Shown here piece by piece: positions 45,471 to 54,207 of a DNA stretch of 64,000 nucleotides (its first letter is position 1; every line of letters begins with the position of its first letter). Under the pieces are notes generated by a model, which saw only the letters and a program-made list of their open reading frames with translations, was not told the origin of the DNA and searched no databases. Position numbers and translations under genes: made by a program. Source of the stretch: Kocuria rosea subsp. polaris (GTDB lineage: Bacteria; Actinomycetota; Actinomycetes; Actinomycetales; Micrococcaceae); assembly GCA_023896275.1 (NCBI GenBank), contig MLDA01000011.1:62001-126000 (forward strand). The letters run 5' to 3'.

Positions 45471-47096
45471 TCAGACGACGACGGCGCGGCGGCTCCCAGC
45501 GAGGAACGTGTCGCGGACGCCGAGTTGGGCGAGGTCGGATGCCGGCACGGTGCGCGGGTCGGCTTCGAGCCAGACCAGGTCGGCGCTCGCTCCGGGGACG
45601 AGGCGCCCCCACGCGGCGGGGCCGGCGTCGGCGAACGCCTGGTAGGCCACCGCCCGGGTGTACGCCTCGAGGGAGGCGTCGACCCCGAGGATCTCGTGCG
45701 GGGTCCACCCGCCGGCGGGGTCGCCGCCCTCCGTCTGCCGCGACACCGCGACGGCGATCCCCTCGAGCGGGGCGCCGGAGGAGACCGGCCAGTCGGAACC
45801 GAAGGACAGCGTCGCCCCCGTGGACGCGAGCGTCCGCAGCGGGTACTGGCGCTCGGAGCGCTCCGGGCCGAGCCGCGGTTCCGTCAGCACGGTCATGAGC
45901 GCGTCGAGCTGCGCCCAGAGCGGCTGCATGCAGGCGATCACGCCCAGTTCCGCGAAGCGGTCCATGTCCGCGGCGTCGACCAGCTGGGCGTGGGCGATGA
46001 CCGGGCGCCGGTCCCGGGGGCCGTTGGCCGCGGCCGCGAACTCGATCGCGTCGAGCCCTTGCCGGACGGCCGCATCCCCGATCGCGTGGATGTGGACCTG
46101 GAAACCCGCCGCGTCGACGGCGCGGACGGCGTTGTTGAGGGCCTCGGGCTCCCAGACCCGCAGCCCGTGGTCGTGCAGCCCGGAGCAGTACGGCTCGAGC
46201 AGCGCGCCGGTCTGGTTCTCGACGACGCCGTCGGCGAAGAACTTGACGGTGCGGGCGGTCAGGCGCGGATGGCTGAGGTCGTCGACCGCCTGCCGGGCCC
46301 GCAGCATCGCGGGCAGCTGCTGCTCGAACCGCCGCGGGTCGGCGTAGAGCGCCAGGTTCATGCGCAGGCGCAGGCCGCCGCGGCGGGCGATCTCGAGGTA
46401 CGCCTCGACGTCGTCGGGCTCCACCCACGCGTCCTGCACCCACGTGACGCCGCGGGCCAGGTAATAGTCGGCCGCGCGGTCGATCGCCTCGACGCGCTCC
46501 TCGATCTCGCGCGGAGGCATGACCGCCGTGACGAGGTCGACGGCACCCCACTCCCGGAGGGTCCCGAGCGGGCTGCCGTCGTCCCGGCGGGGGATCTCCC
46601 CCAGCTCGGGTTCGGGCGTCGCCGCCGTGATGTCGGCGAGTTCAAGGGCCCGTGAGTTGCACCACACGGTGTGATAGTCCCAAGCACGCAGCACGACGGG
46701 CCGGTCCGGGACCGCCTCGTCCAGCCACCGGGCGTCGAAGAGGCCGTCGGGCGCGAGGCTGCCGTCGTAAGACGCGCCTGTGATCCATTCCCGCTCCGGG
46801 TGCTCCGCGGCGTAGCGCCTCACCTCAGCGACGATCTCCTCGATCGAGGCGCATCCCCGCACAGCCGGCCCGGCGGATTCGAGCCCGCCGAACTGCGGGT
46901 GGGCGTGCCCGTCACCGAAGGAGGGCATCAGAAAGCCGCCACCCAGGTCCACGTGCTCCGCAGCCTCACCGGCCCGGGACCTGGCCTCGGGGCCGACGGC
47001 GGCAATGCGGCCGTCGAGGACCAGCAGCGCGTCCGCGTCCACCGGCTCCGCCCCCGTCCAGACCGTGCCGCCGTCGAAATAGATGCCCTCACCCAT
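45471..47096 (-). CDS. YtcJ-like metal-dependent amidohydrolase
   Basis: 541 residues of the amidohydrolase superfamily (YtcJ/AepA-like). The metal-binding HxH is His64/His66 in GDGHAHP. Later ligands are probably in HIHAIGDAAVRQG and IAHAQLV, and the catalytic aspartate is in SFGSDWPVS. Family members hydrolyse N-substituted amides or formyl groups. AAGGAG precedes the ATG. It is divergent from a TetR regulator across 140 bases that contain a perfect palindrome, a likely control point for this gene and the permease. Confidence 0.92.
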   Translation of the reverse strand: MGEGIYFDGGTVWTGAEPVDADALLVLDGRIAAVGPEARSRAGEAAEHVDLGGGFLMPSFGDGHAHPQFGGLESAGPAVRGCASIEEIVAEVRRYAAEHPEREWITGASYDGSLAPDGLFDARWLDEAVPDRPVVLRAWDYHTVWCNSRALELADITAATPEPELGEIPRRDDGSPLGTLREWGAVDLVTAVMPPREIEERVEAIDRAADYYLARGVTWVQDAWVEPDDVEAYLEIARRGGLRLRMNLALYADPRRFEQQLPAMLRARQAVDDLSHPRLTARTVKFFADGVVENQTGALLEPYCSGLHDHGLRVWEPEALNNAVRAVDAAGFQVHIHAIGDAAVRQGLDAIEFAAAANGPRDRRPVIAHAQLVDAADMDRFAELGVIACMQPLWAQLDALMTVLTEPRLGPERSERQYPLRTLASTGATLSFGSDWPVSSGAPLEGIAVAVSRQTEGGDPAGGWTPHEILGVDASLEAYTRAVAYQAFADAGPAAWGRLVPGASADLVWLEADPRTVPASDLAQLGVRDTFLAGSRRAVVV

Positions 47097-47133
47097 GCGT
47101 TCTCCTTGCTCGTCGTACTCATCGTCGCCCGAG

Positions 47134-47150
47134 TACGAACAGTGTTCGTA
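47134..47150. promoter_or_regulatory. TetR-type palindromic operator
   Basis: TACGAAC-AGT-GTTCGTA is a perfect 7-bp inverted repeat with three central bases. It lies between the amidohydrolase ATG and the TetR ATG. Size and symmetry fit TetR-family operators. It is the obvious site for the regulator at 47237 to control both directions. Confidence 0.7.
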
Positions 47151-47236
47151 TCGGCTTGGTTGGTAGAGTACGCCGCGACGGGCCCACCCACAAGAGTTTT
47201 TAGTGAAGTGGCCCACATTCACGAGATCGGAGCCCC

Positions 47237-47866
47237 ATGCCCCTGAACCGGCGCGCACTCGTCGCCGCTGCGATGGACCTGCTCGATGAGAAGGGCGCGG
47301 AGGCCCTGACGATGCGGAACCTCGCGAGCCGCGTCGACCGCAAGGTCGCCTCGCTCTACAACCACGTCAGCGGCCGCCCGGAGCTCGTGGAGCTGATTCG
47401 TGCCGAGATCGTCGCGAGCATCGACACCGAACCGTTCGCAAGCGATCCGTGGAACGTCGCCCTCGAACGCTGGGCACGCTCCTACGGCGCCGCCTTCGGC
47501 GCGCACCCGGCCAGCATCCGGCTGCTCGCCACGACGCCCATCCGCGACGCGTCCACCTATGTCATGTACGAGCGGGTCGTCGACGGCCTCGCCCGCGGCG
47601 GTTGGCCGGCCGGGGAGGCGGTCGCCGTCATGCGGACGGTCGAGGCCTTCGTGCTGGGCGCCGCCCTCGACATGCTCGCCCCGGCCGACCTCCTGACGCC
47701 GGACGCGCCGGCGGCCGACCTGCCCGCGATCCGGCGAGCGCTCGCACCCGAGCACGCGACGACGTCGAGCGCGGCCGCCGCGTTCGAGCTGGGGCTGACG
47801 GCCCTGCTCGACGGCCTCACCGACCGCCTCGCCCGCCTCGCCCGCCTCCGCGAGGATCCGGCGTGA
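47237..47866 (+). CDS. TetR-family regulator
   Basis: 209 residues. The N-terminal helix-turn-helix spans about 8-50 (AAAMDLLDEKGAEALTMRNLASRVDRKVASLYNHVSGRPELVELI). The C-terminal domain (WARSYGAAFGAHPASIRLLATTPI; VVDGLARGGWPAGEAVAVMRTVEAFVLG) is TetR_C-like, as in TetR itself. GATCGGAG lies before the ATG. Divergent from the amidohydrolase-permease pair, presumably repressing it. The stop overlaps the GTG of the DUF1990 gene. Confidence 0.92.
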   Translation: MPLNRRALVAAAMDLLDEKGAEALTMRNLASRVDRKVASLYNHVSGRPELVELIRAEIVASIDTEPFASDPWNVALERWARSYGAAFGAHPASIRLLATTPIRDASTYVMYERVVDGLARGGWPAGEAVAVMRTVEAFVLGAALDMLAPADLLTPDAPAADLPAIRRALAPEHATTSSAAAAFELGLTALLDGLTDRLARLARLREDPA

Positions 47867-48336
47867 CGAGTCCGGAACTGGGCGACTGGCCACCGGGAGG
47901 CCGTGGGTACGCGCGGTCGGAGGTCTCCGCCGTCGTCGGGCACGGCGAGGCGGCGTGGGAGCGCAGCGCCCAGGGCGTGCTCGCGTGGCGCGTCAAGACC
48001 GCCAGCGGATTCACCGTGGACTCCCCCGGCCCGGTGTCGCCGGGCGACCGCGTGCTCGTCACGGCGCGCCTGTTCGGCGCGCGGATCGTCGAGCCGGTGG
48101 AGGTCGTCTCGGTCGTCAAGGAACCCGATCGCGTCGGCTTCGCCTACCGGACCCTGCCGGGCCATCCCGTCTCCGGCGAGGAGGCGTTCATCGTTCAGCG
48201 CGACGGCGACGCGACGCGCCTCGTCGTCCGCTCGCTCACGCGGCCCGCGAGCGAGCAGCCGTGGCGGGCGCTGTACCCGCTCCTGCGCGTCGTCCAGCTC
48301 GTCGTGCGCCGGCGCTACCTGCGCGCCCTCCGGTGA
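47863..48336 (+). CDS. DUF1990-family protein
   Basis: 157 residues of the DUF1990 family, small beta-rich proteins of unknown function (SRPBCC-like). Signatures: RGYARSEVSAVVGHGEAAWERSAQGVLAWRVKTASGF, FAYRTLPGHPVSGEEAFIVQRDGDATRLVVRSLTRPAS. GTG overlaps the TetR stop (GTGA), so the two are made together. No membrane segment is evident. Its link to the regulator is unexplained. Confidence 0.88.
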   Translation: MTSPELGDWPPGGRGYARSEVSAVVGHGEAAWERSAQGVLAWRVKTASGFTVDSPGPVSPGDRVLVTARLFGARIVEPVEVVSVVKEPDRVGFAYRTLPGHPVSGEEAFIVQRDGDATRLVVRSLTRPASEQPWRALYPLLRVVQLVVRRRYLRALR

Positions 48337-48389
48337 CCAACGCGCTCGACAGGCGTGCACCTACGACCATGCGCCCCGCGACAACCGAA

Positions 48390-48430
48390 AGCGCTTCGTG
48401 CCTGTCCCCCTGGATCAGACACGAAGCGCT
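48390..48430. terminator. long inverted repeat between convergent genes
   Basis: AGCGCTTCGTG and CACGAAGCGCT form a perfect 11-bp stem with a 19-base loop, between the stops of DUF1990 and the convergent oxidoreductase. It is plausible as a two-way terminator. No T run follows on either strand. Confidence 0.5.
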
Positions 48431-48443
48431 GCTCGGGTACCCG

Positions 48444-49712
48444 TTACAACACTGCGGGTTTCAGTGGGCCGCCCGGGATGTCACGGACAACCGTGCCCTC
48501 CGTGCGCCTCGATTCCTCAGCCAGCCACACCACGCGGTGTGTCTCCAGGCTCTGCTGCGGCCCGGAGAGCAGGTGGGATTCGTCGCCCGTGGCAACGGCG
48601 CGAAGAAAGGCATCCACCAAGCCGTCATCCGCGCCTCCATGACCGTCCGCCGCACTGGCGCCACCTACCGCAGCCGAATCGATCGAGTACTTGCGGCCGG
48701 TTGCAAACTCTTGGACGTGCAACATCCGTCCGTCACCCTCGATCCAGCCGCCGGTGCCGAATACGCGGGTCTTGCGAAACGCAAGATCGGTGAAGGCCGT
48801 GACGGTGAACGAGGCCGTGACGCCACCTGCGTACTGGAGATTGACGACCTGATGATCGGCGACGTCGTTCTGGCCGTTGTAGACGCATTCGCCGTACGGC
48901 CCGACCTCCAGCGCTCGGTTGATGGACTCCGCGGAAACATCCGAGTCGAGCACCGCCAGCGGCCACTGTTCCCACCCGCCGCTCTCCAAGAATCCGCGAT
49001 AGATCTTCGTTGCCGAGTAGGCGCACGTCTGCTGCAGCGGGCAGTCCACGCACCGATCACCGGCATTCGCCGGCTTGTTCTCGGGACGGAAGTGCATCAG
49101 CCCGCCAAATGAAGACACCTTCTCTACCGGGCGGTCGACGATATAGCTGAGCCAATCGATATCGTGGCAGGACTTGGCCATGAGCATCGAGGAGGATTCG
49201 GACTCGCGGCGCCAATTGCCGCGCACGTAGGAGTGCGCGAAATGCCACCAGCCGATCGGCTCCAGGTGCTCAACCGACGCGATCTGGCCGATCGCACCAC
49301 TATCGATCACCTCTTTCAGCCGCGCCGTGTAGTCGCTGTAGCGCATCACATGGCAGACCGCCAGCATCACGCCAGCGGCTTCGACCGCGTCGACGATGCG
49401 CAGCGCCTCCGCCTCAGTCGGCGCAAGGGGCTTCTCGACCAGGAGGTGGTACCCGGCAGCCGCCAAAGCGACGGCTGGATCGACGTGGAGACGGTCGGGC
49501 GTCGCGATGATGGCAGCGTCGGCTGCCTTCTCGGCGGCCAGATCGTCCCACGTAGCGAACTCGCGGATCGGGTGCCCCGGCAGAGCGGCGAGCAGCGCAT
49601 CGAGCCGCTCGCGGTCCGGTTCGACGACGGCGGTGACGACCGCACCGTTCTTGACCGCGCGGCGCGCGTACCCGAGACCGCGGGATCCGGCTCCGACAAT
49701 GGCAAGGCGCAC
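48444..49712 (-). CDS. Gfo/Idh/MocA-family oxidoreductase with cysteine cluster
   Basis: 422 residues. N-terminal Rossmann domain (LAIVGAGSRGLGYARRAV), the EKP signature at 93-95 (VEKPLAP), and the active-site CHDIDW at 182-187. Acts on a sugar or inositol derivative with NAD(P). A Cys221-x2-Cys224-x5-Cys230 cluster interrupts the C-terminal domain (DRCVDCPLQQTCAY), perhaps a structural metal site. GTG chosen behind AAAGGAGG; an overlapping GTG eight codons earlier is less likely. Last gene of the sugar-importer operon. Confidence 0.92.
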   Translation of the reverse strand: MRLAIVGAGSRGLGYARRAVKNGAVVTAVVEPDRERLDALLAALPGHPIREFATWDDLAAEKAADAAIIATPDRLHVDPAVALAAAGYHLLVEKPLAPTEAEALRIVDAVEAAGVMLAVCHVMRYSDYTARLKEVIDSGAIGQIASVEHLEPIGWWHFAHSYVRGNWRRESESSSMLMAKSCHDIDWLSYIVDRPVEKVSSFGGLMHFRPENKPANAGDRCVDCPLQQTCAYSATKIYRGFLESGGWEQWPLAVLDSDVSAESINRALEVGPYGECVYNGQNDVADHQVVNLQYAGGVTASFTVTAFTDLAFRKTRVFGTGGWIEGDGRMLHVQEFATGRKYSIDSAAVGGASAADGHGGADDGLVDAFLRAVATGDESHLLSGPQQSLETHRVVWLAEESRRTEGTVVRDIPGGPLKPAVL

Positions 49713-49732
49713 CGCGCCCTCCTTTCGATCGT

Positions 49733-50551
49733 TCACTTCAGCGCCCCCTGAACCAGTCCGGCGACGAATTTGCGTTGAAAGACCAGATACAGCGTGACCA
49801 CCGGTGCGATCACGATGATCGTTCCCGCCGCCAGCAGCGGGATGTTCTCCCCGTACTGCTGCACAAAGGTACCCAGCCCGGATGGCGCCGTCCGCTTGCT
49901 CGGATCGCGAATGAGGATCAGCGCCAGCAGGAACTGGTTCCACGCCCACATGAAGGTCAAGAGCCCGTACGTTGTCACGGCGGGCGTTGCCCCGGGGAGG
50001 AGGATTTGGATCAGCGTCCGGAACCTGCCGGCCCCGTCGAGTTGTGAGGCTTCGATGATCTCCTGCGGAACGGACTCGAAGTGCGTCCGCATCCAGAAGA
50101 TTCCGAACGGCATAAACGCCCCCATCAGCGGGAGAATGACAGCCCACTGGGTGTCGATCAATCCGATATCCCGCATCGAGAAGTACAGCGGTATGACGAT
50201 CGCCTCGAATGGCAGCGTCAGTCCAGCAATGAAGAGGACGAACAAGCCCGTCTTCCCCTTCATGCGCATGGTGCCCATCGCGTAGCCGGCGAGCGTCGCC
50301 AGAACGATCGAGATCGGCACGACCACGACCGCGATGAACGCGCTCGACGCGATCAGCGTCCCGAATCCGGCCGACGTCCACGCTTCAGCAAAGTTGCCCC
50401 ACTGCGGGTCGCTGGGCCACTCGAGCCGCGGTGAGAGCGTCGTGGCCGGCTGCAGCGCCGCGGAAACGAGCGCCAAGAAGGGAACAATCACGCTTGCGGC
50501 GGCCAGCAGAAGGAACGCAGCTGACATCAGCTGAGACATCTTCTGATTCAT
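49733..50551 (-). CDS. carbohydrate ABC permease, MalG type
   Basis: 272 residues, six helices. The EAA loop that contacts the ATPase is EIIEASQLDGAGRFRTLIQILLP. The N-terminal helix MSAAFLLLAAASVIVPFLALVSAAL and periplasmic loop with PQWGNFAEAW are typical of CUT1 permeases. ATG overlaps the MalF-type permease stop (ATGA). No ATPase gene is present in the cluster, so a shared MsiK-like ATPase encoded elsewhere must power it, as is usual in actinobacteria. Confidence 0.93.
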   Translation of the reverse strand: MNQKMSQLMSAAFLLLAAASVIVPFLALVSAALQPATTLSPRLEWPSDPQWGNFAEAWTSAGFGTLIASSAFIAVVVVPISIVLATLAGYAMGTMRMKGKTGLFVLFIAGLTLPFEAIVIPLYFSMRDIGLIDTQWAVILPLMGAFMPFGIFWMRTHFESVPQEIIEASQLDGAGRFRTLIQILLPGATPAVTTYGLLTFMWAWNQFLLALILIRDPSKRTAPSGLGTFVQQYGENIPLLAAGTIIVIAPVVTLYLVFQRKFVAGLVQGALK

Positions 50552-51510
50552 GTCTGCTCCCTTCCGAGCCGGCCGATAAGGGCCACGAAGATGAGGATGA
50601 TCGCGCTCAAGACCGTGGCGAGGGCGCAGGCAAGGCCGACTTCGTTCGATGTGAACACCAGGCGATAGATCAGGACTCCAGGCACGATGGTCTGCAGTCC
50701 GGGGCCACCGCCGGTGGTGACGTAGACGATGTCGAAGCTGGCCAGGGCTGCGATGAGCGTGACCGTCAGGGCGACGACGACTTCCTTGCGAATGCCGGGC
50801 AGCGTGACATGCAGGAACAAGCCGACGGCGCCGCAGCGGTCGAGCTTCGCTGCTTCGTACAGCGAGGGGTCGATCTTCTGGATCCCGGATAGCAGCAGCA
50901 GCACGCACAAACCGGTTGAGACCCAGGTGCCCACGGCTCCGACAGCCGGGTAGGCCCAGACGAAGTCTCCGAGCCACGCGCGTGCCGCTCCCCCCAGTCC
51001 GACCGCCGAGAGGGCCTGGTTGATCGGCCCGTCCGCGCTGTAGAGGTAGCGCCAGATGACGCCAACAGCGACAAGGGGCAGGATCTGCGGCAGAAAGAGC
51101 ACGGTCCGGACCAACCCGGTTCCACGCCGGGGCCGGGCGGCGATCATCGCTGCGAGCAACGCGCCAAGCACCACGGGAATCACCGCATAGAAAATGATGA
51201 ACCCCAGACCGTTCCGCAGCGCGATCGACAAGTCCTCGTTCGCGAAGACCGCCACATAGTTCTCCAGCCCGGCCCACGTGGCGGCACCGATGCCATCCCA
51301 GTGCCAGAACGACGTCCAAATGCTCTGCGCCCAAGGAACCAGGATGAAGAGGGAGTACGCGACGAGCGCCGGGAGGACGTACAAGTAGGGAACAAAGTCG
51401 CGCTGTTTCCGGATCCTGCTCTCCTGAAGCACCTGCGGCCGGTCTCTATGTGCCCGCGCTGAGAGCGGCCTCCCCGAGCTACCGTCCCTGGTTTCGATGG
51501 TCATGGTCAC
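50548..51510 (-). CDS. carbohydrate ABC permease, MalF type
   Basis: 320 residues. A 40-residue cytosolic N-terminus precedes six helices (first YLYVLPALVAYSLFILVPWAQSIWTSF). The EAA loop is SLYEAAKLDRCGAVGLFLHVTLPGIRKEV. GTG overlaps the binding-protein stop; an ATG two codons on is the alternative. Pairs with the MalG-type permease to form the membrane channel of a CUT1 sugar importer. Confidence 0.93.
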   Translation of the reverse strand: MTMTIETRDGSSGRPLSARAHRDRPQVLQESRIRKQRDFVPYLYVLPALVAYSLFILVPWAQSIWTSFWHWDGIGAATWAGLENYVAVFANEDLSIALRNGLGFIIFYAVIPVVLGALLAAMIAARPRRGTGLVRTVLFLPQILPLVAVGVIWRYLYSADGPINQALSAVGLGGAARAWLGDFVWAYPAVGAVGTWVSTGLCVLLLLSGIQKIDPSLYEAAKLDRCGAVGLFLHVTLPGIRKEVVVALTVTLIAALASFDIVYVTTGGGPGLQTIVPGVLIYRLVFTSNEVGLACALATVLSAIILIFVALIGRLGREQT

Positions 51511-52826
51511 TGACCGTGCGTCTTAGCCCAGTCCGACTGAACCGAGTCCAGGAAGTCGTCCACGGTGCTCTGCCCGGCGATGAGCTGCTGGGTACCGGAC
51601 TTCAGCGTGTCATTCATGGTCGCCGTCGCGTTGTTGTTGAATGCGACCAGCCCGTCCTCCGCCGCAATCTGCGCCCATGCATCGACAATGTCTCTCTGGA
51701 GCGTTCCGGCATCCGCGACCGCAACAGACGGGTCGTTGGGCATGAAACCCTGCTCAAACTGCTGCACGCTGGCCTCCGGAGAGCGGAGGAAATCCAGGAA
51801 TGCGGCAGCCTCGTTGGGGTGCTCGCTACGGGAGGAAATCGCGTAAGCGACCGACGTGCCGATACCCGTTGTGTTCTTCCCCGGGAAGGCGATGAATCCG
51901 GCATCCTCACCAAGACCCTCGCCGACCTTTCCCGCGTCCCAGATTCCGTCCACGAGGAAGAGTCCTTCCCCGGACACGAAGTTCTCCACGGCTCCCTGCA
52001 GGTCTGTTCCGTTGACCGTCGTGGCGTCGGGGATGTAGCCGGCGTCGGCCCAATCAACGAGCAACTGCGCAGCGGCCGCATTCTCGGGGGTGTCAAAACT
52101 CTGGCCCTCGTGCCCGAAAGCCCACGCGCTCGCTGCGTCCGCACCGCTGGCGCCCTGCCCGGCCAGCTGCACGACGAAGGCGGCGTGCCCCTCACCATTG
52201 CCGAGCTGAACGGGCAGGACACCACCATCCTTGGCCTCGGCCAAAGCGGATTCGAAATCCTCAACTGTCTGAGGAGCGTCGATCCCGAGTTCTTCAGCAT
52301 GCCTCTTGTTGTAGTAGAGCCCGACCAATGAGAACCCGGCAGGGGCGGCGAAGAGCGTCCCTCCATCACCGAGGGTTGAGCCGTTCTCGTCCACGCGCCA
52401 CTGGTTGAGCTGGTTGCTGGGGAAGAAGTCGTTCCAGCCGTACAGATCTGCATAGTCGTCCAGCGGAATCACCAGATCGTTCTTGACGGTGTTGCCCACG
52501 GCATTCAGCAGGACGATGTCCGGCGCCTGATCGGACGAGAGATTGAGGTTGACGCTCTGGTTGTAGTCCTCGTAGTTCGTCTGCGAGTAGGCGATGTTGA
52601 TGTTCGGGTGTTTCTCCTCGAAGGCGGCGATGGTCGCCTCCGTGGCCGCACCCGACTCCGGCGTGGACATCAGTGTGAGCGTCACCTCTTCAGTACTCAG
52701 TTCGTCACTCACGGCGACCTGATCACCGGTGGTAGCAGAGGTGGTGCCGCCGGGGGCGCACGCGGTCAGGAAGAGGCCGGCGGCTGACAGTGCGGCAACG
52801 GAGTGGAGCAAGGTGCGGTGATGCAT
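51507..52826 (-). CDS. sugar-binding lipoprotein of the ABC importer
   Basis: 439 residues, family 1 solute-binding protein. Lipoprotein signal with lipobox FLTAC (Cys at about 23) and a Thr/Ser-rich linker. Characteristic stretches are TIAAFEEKHPNINIAYSQTNYEDYNQ and GYYNKRHAEELGI-like LVGLYYNKRHAEELGIDAPQ. Chosen ATG at 52826 gives the correct signal length; an ATG 11 codons earlier would lengthen it. The first gene of the operon, divergent from the ROK regulator over a 135-base spacer that contains the short repeats GTAG-N4-CTAC and CTTGCGTAAG. Confidence 0.93.
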   Translation of the reverse strand: MHHRTLLHSVAALSAAGLFLTACAPGGTTSATTGDQVAVSDELSTEEVTLTLMSTPESGAATEATIAAFEEKHPNINIAYSQTNYEDYNQSVNLNLSSDQAPDIVLLNAVGNTVKNDLVIPLDDYADLYGWNDFFPSNQLNQWRVDENGSTLGDGGTLFAAPAGFSLVGLYYNKRHAEELGIDAPQTVEDFESALAEAKDGGVLPVQLGNGEGHAAFVVQLAGQGASGADAASAWAFGHEGQSFDTPENAAAAQLLVDWADAGYIPDATTVNGTDLQGAVENFVSGEGLFLVDGIWDAGKVGEGLGEDAGFIAFPGKNTTGIGTSVAYAISSRSEHPNEAAAFLDFLRSPEASVQQFEQGFMPNDPSVAVADAGTLQRDIVDAWAQIAAEDGLVAFNNNATATMNDTLKSGTQQLIAGQSTVDDFLDSVQSDWAKTHGQ

Positions 52827-52961
52827 GATTAACTCATCTCTCAAGAAAGGGAATGCCATTAGATAAGAGTCTTGCGTAAGTAGGAATCTACAAGTGGCTC
52901 ACCTCACTGTCAATACCATGGAAGCACTTCGTGAGAGATCGTCCCGATCAAGGAGAACCCG

Positions 52962-54068
52962 TTGACCGCACTGCAAGGCCAAGACCTCTCGTCGCTGCGA
53001 CGCCAGAACGGCCGAGCGGTCCTCGCTGCGCTCTGGAGTCAAGATGACGCCCAGACGGTGCGGCAGCTGGCGAGCGTCACCAAGTTGTCCCGCCCGACCG
53101 TAGAAGCGGCCCTATCTGACCTTTCCACTCAGGGCCTCATCAGCACCGAGTCACCGAAAAGTCGCGGCAGCGGACGCCCATCCCGCGCCTACAGCCTCAA
53201 GGCCAGCGTGGGTGTCGTGATCGGGATCGACGCCGGCCCCCATGGAGTCAGCGGAACCATCGGCGACCTCCGCGGCGATCCGCTGGCGAGCCACAGCAGC
53301 CCTGCCTCCGATCTGAGCGGCTGCGAGGACGCCCTATTGGCAATTCAGCACGAAATCGACTACTTGCTAGCAAGCACTCCTCACGCCCGTCACGAGGTGC
53401 GCGCCCTCACTATCGCACTGCCGGGCATCGTCGACCCCACGGGCAACCTGGCCGTGAGCACCGTCGTTCCGGATTGGGTGACTGGCGGACTGCTGGAGCG
53501 AGTCGGCGCAGCCTACCCGAGCGCGCACGTCAGCATCGACAACGATGCCAAGCTGGCGGCCCTCGCCGAGCTGGACCAGGGTTCGATCGCACTCGGCGAA
53601 ACGGCGATCGTCCTTCAGGCAGGTCACCGCATCTCGGCCGCCATTGTCGTGGAGGGGCGGGTGGCCCGCGGCGCCCACGGCGCGGCCGGCGAAATCGGCG
53701 CCCTCTCCAGCCTCGGCTGGTCTACTGCCTACGAACGCCTGAGGTCTAACGGGGCCCCAGCCACCAGCCTCCTCTTCGCCGCCAGCGAGGGAGACCCTCG
53801 CGCGCTCGACATCGTCGACCAGTTCGCCGACAACATCGCCGAAGGCCTGAGCGCCCTGTCTCTGTCGATCGACCCGCATCGCACCATCATCGGCGGCGGG
53901 ATCTCCAACGTCGGAGAGCCTCTAGCCGAGGCGTTGCGCACCCGCATCGCAGCCCGGGCCATCTTCCCGCCCGAACTCGTGCTCTCGTCTCTGGGCGCGC
54001 ACGCCCCGCAGCGCGGCGCACTGACGCGCGCCGCCCAGCACATCCGGGAGAGCTTGCTCAGCCGCTGA
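52962..54068 (+). CDS. ROK-family transcriptional regulator
   Basis: 368 residues of the NagC/XylR type. N-terminal winged helix (NGRAVLAALWSQDDAQTVRQLASVTKLSRPTVEAALSDL, about 17-55). The ROK kinase-like domain follows (VVIGIDAGPHGVSGTIG; ALPGIVDP; GGGISNVGEPLAEAL). The zinc-binding cysteine motif of sugar-kinase ROKs is missing, as in many repressors. TTG start behind AAGGAG. It sits between the ABC operon and the GH16 gene and probably controls both in response to a sugar. Confidence 0.92.
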   Translation: MTALQGQDLSSLRRQNGRAVLAALWSQDDAQTVRQLASVTKLSRPTVEAALSDLSTQGLISTESPKSRGSGRPSRAYSLKASVGVVIGIDAGPHGVSGTIGDLRGDPLASHSSPASDLSGCEDALLAIQHEIDYLLASTPHARHEVRALTIALPGIVDPTGNLAVSTVVPDWVTGGLLERVGAAYPSAHVSIDNDAKLAALAELDQGSIALGETAIVLQAGHRISAAIVVEGRVARGAHGAAGEIGALSSLGWSTAYERLRSNGAPATSLLFAASEGDPRALDIVDQFADNIAEGLSALSLSIDPHRTIIGGGISNVGEPLAEALRTRIAARAIFPPELVLSSLGAHAPQRGALTRAAQHIRESLLSR

Positions 54069-54114
54069 ATCGCCGCCCGGCGAACTGATGGCGAACATTT
54101 CATTGCACTCTTTC

Positions 54115-54128
54115 ATAAGTCGACTTAT
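54115..54128. promoter_or_regulatory. perfect palindrome upstream of the GH16 gene
   Basis: ATAAGTCGACTTAT is a 14-base perfect palindrome in the 139-base spacer between the ROK gene and the GH16 gene. AT-rich palindromes of this size serve as ROK operators in other bacteria. A related ATAAG-N3-CTTGC stretch occurs near 52870, upstream of the sugar operon, which weakly supports a shared regulator. Confidence 0.55.
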
Positions 54129-54207
54129 CCTGTGTACACGCCCGACGCACCCGGCGTCTCCCCCTGGTTGGCGAAGACCGACGACGATCACGCTCAGGAA
54201 GTTCACT

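Noticed and set aside
45391-46551. Upstream extension of the APC permease frame to 841 codons
   Set aside because: It reads through the amidohydrolase gene in another frame; ATG at 45390 has a ribosome site and matches the family start.
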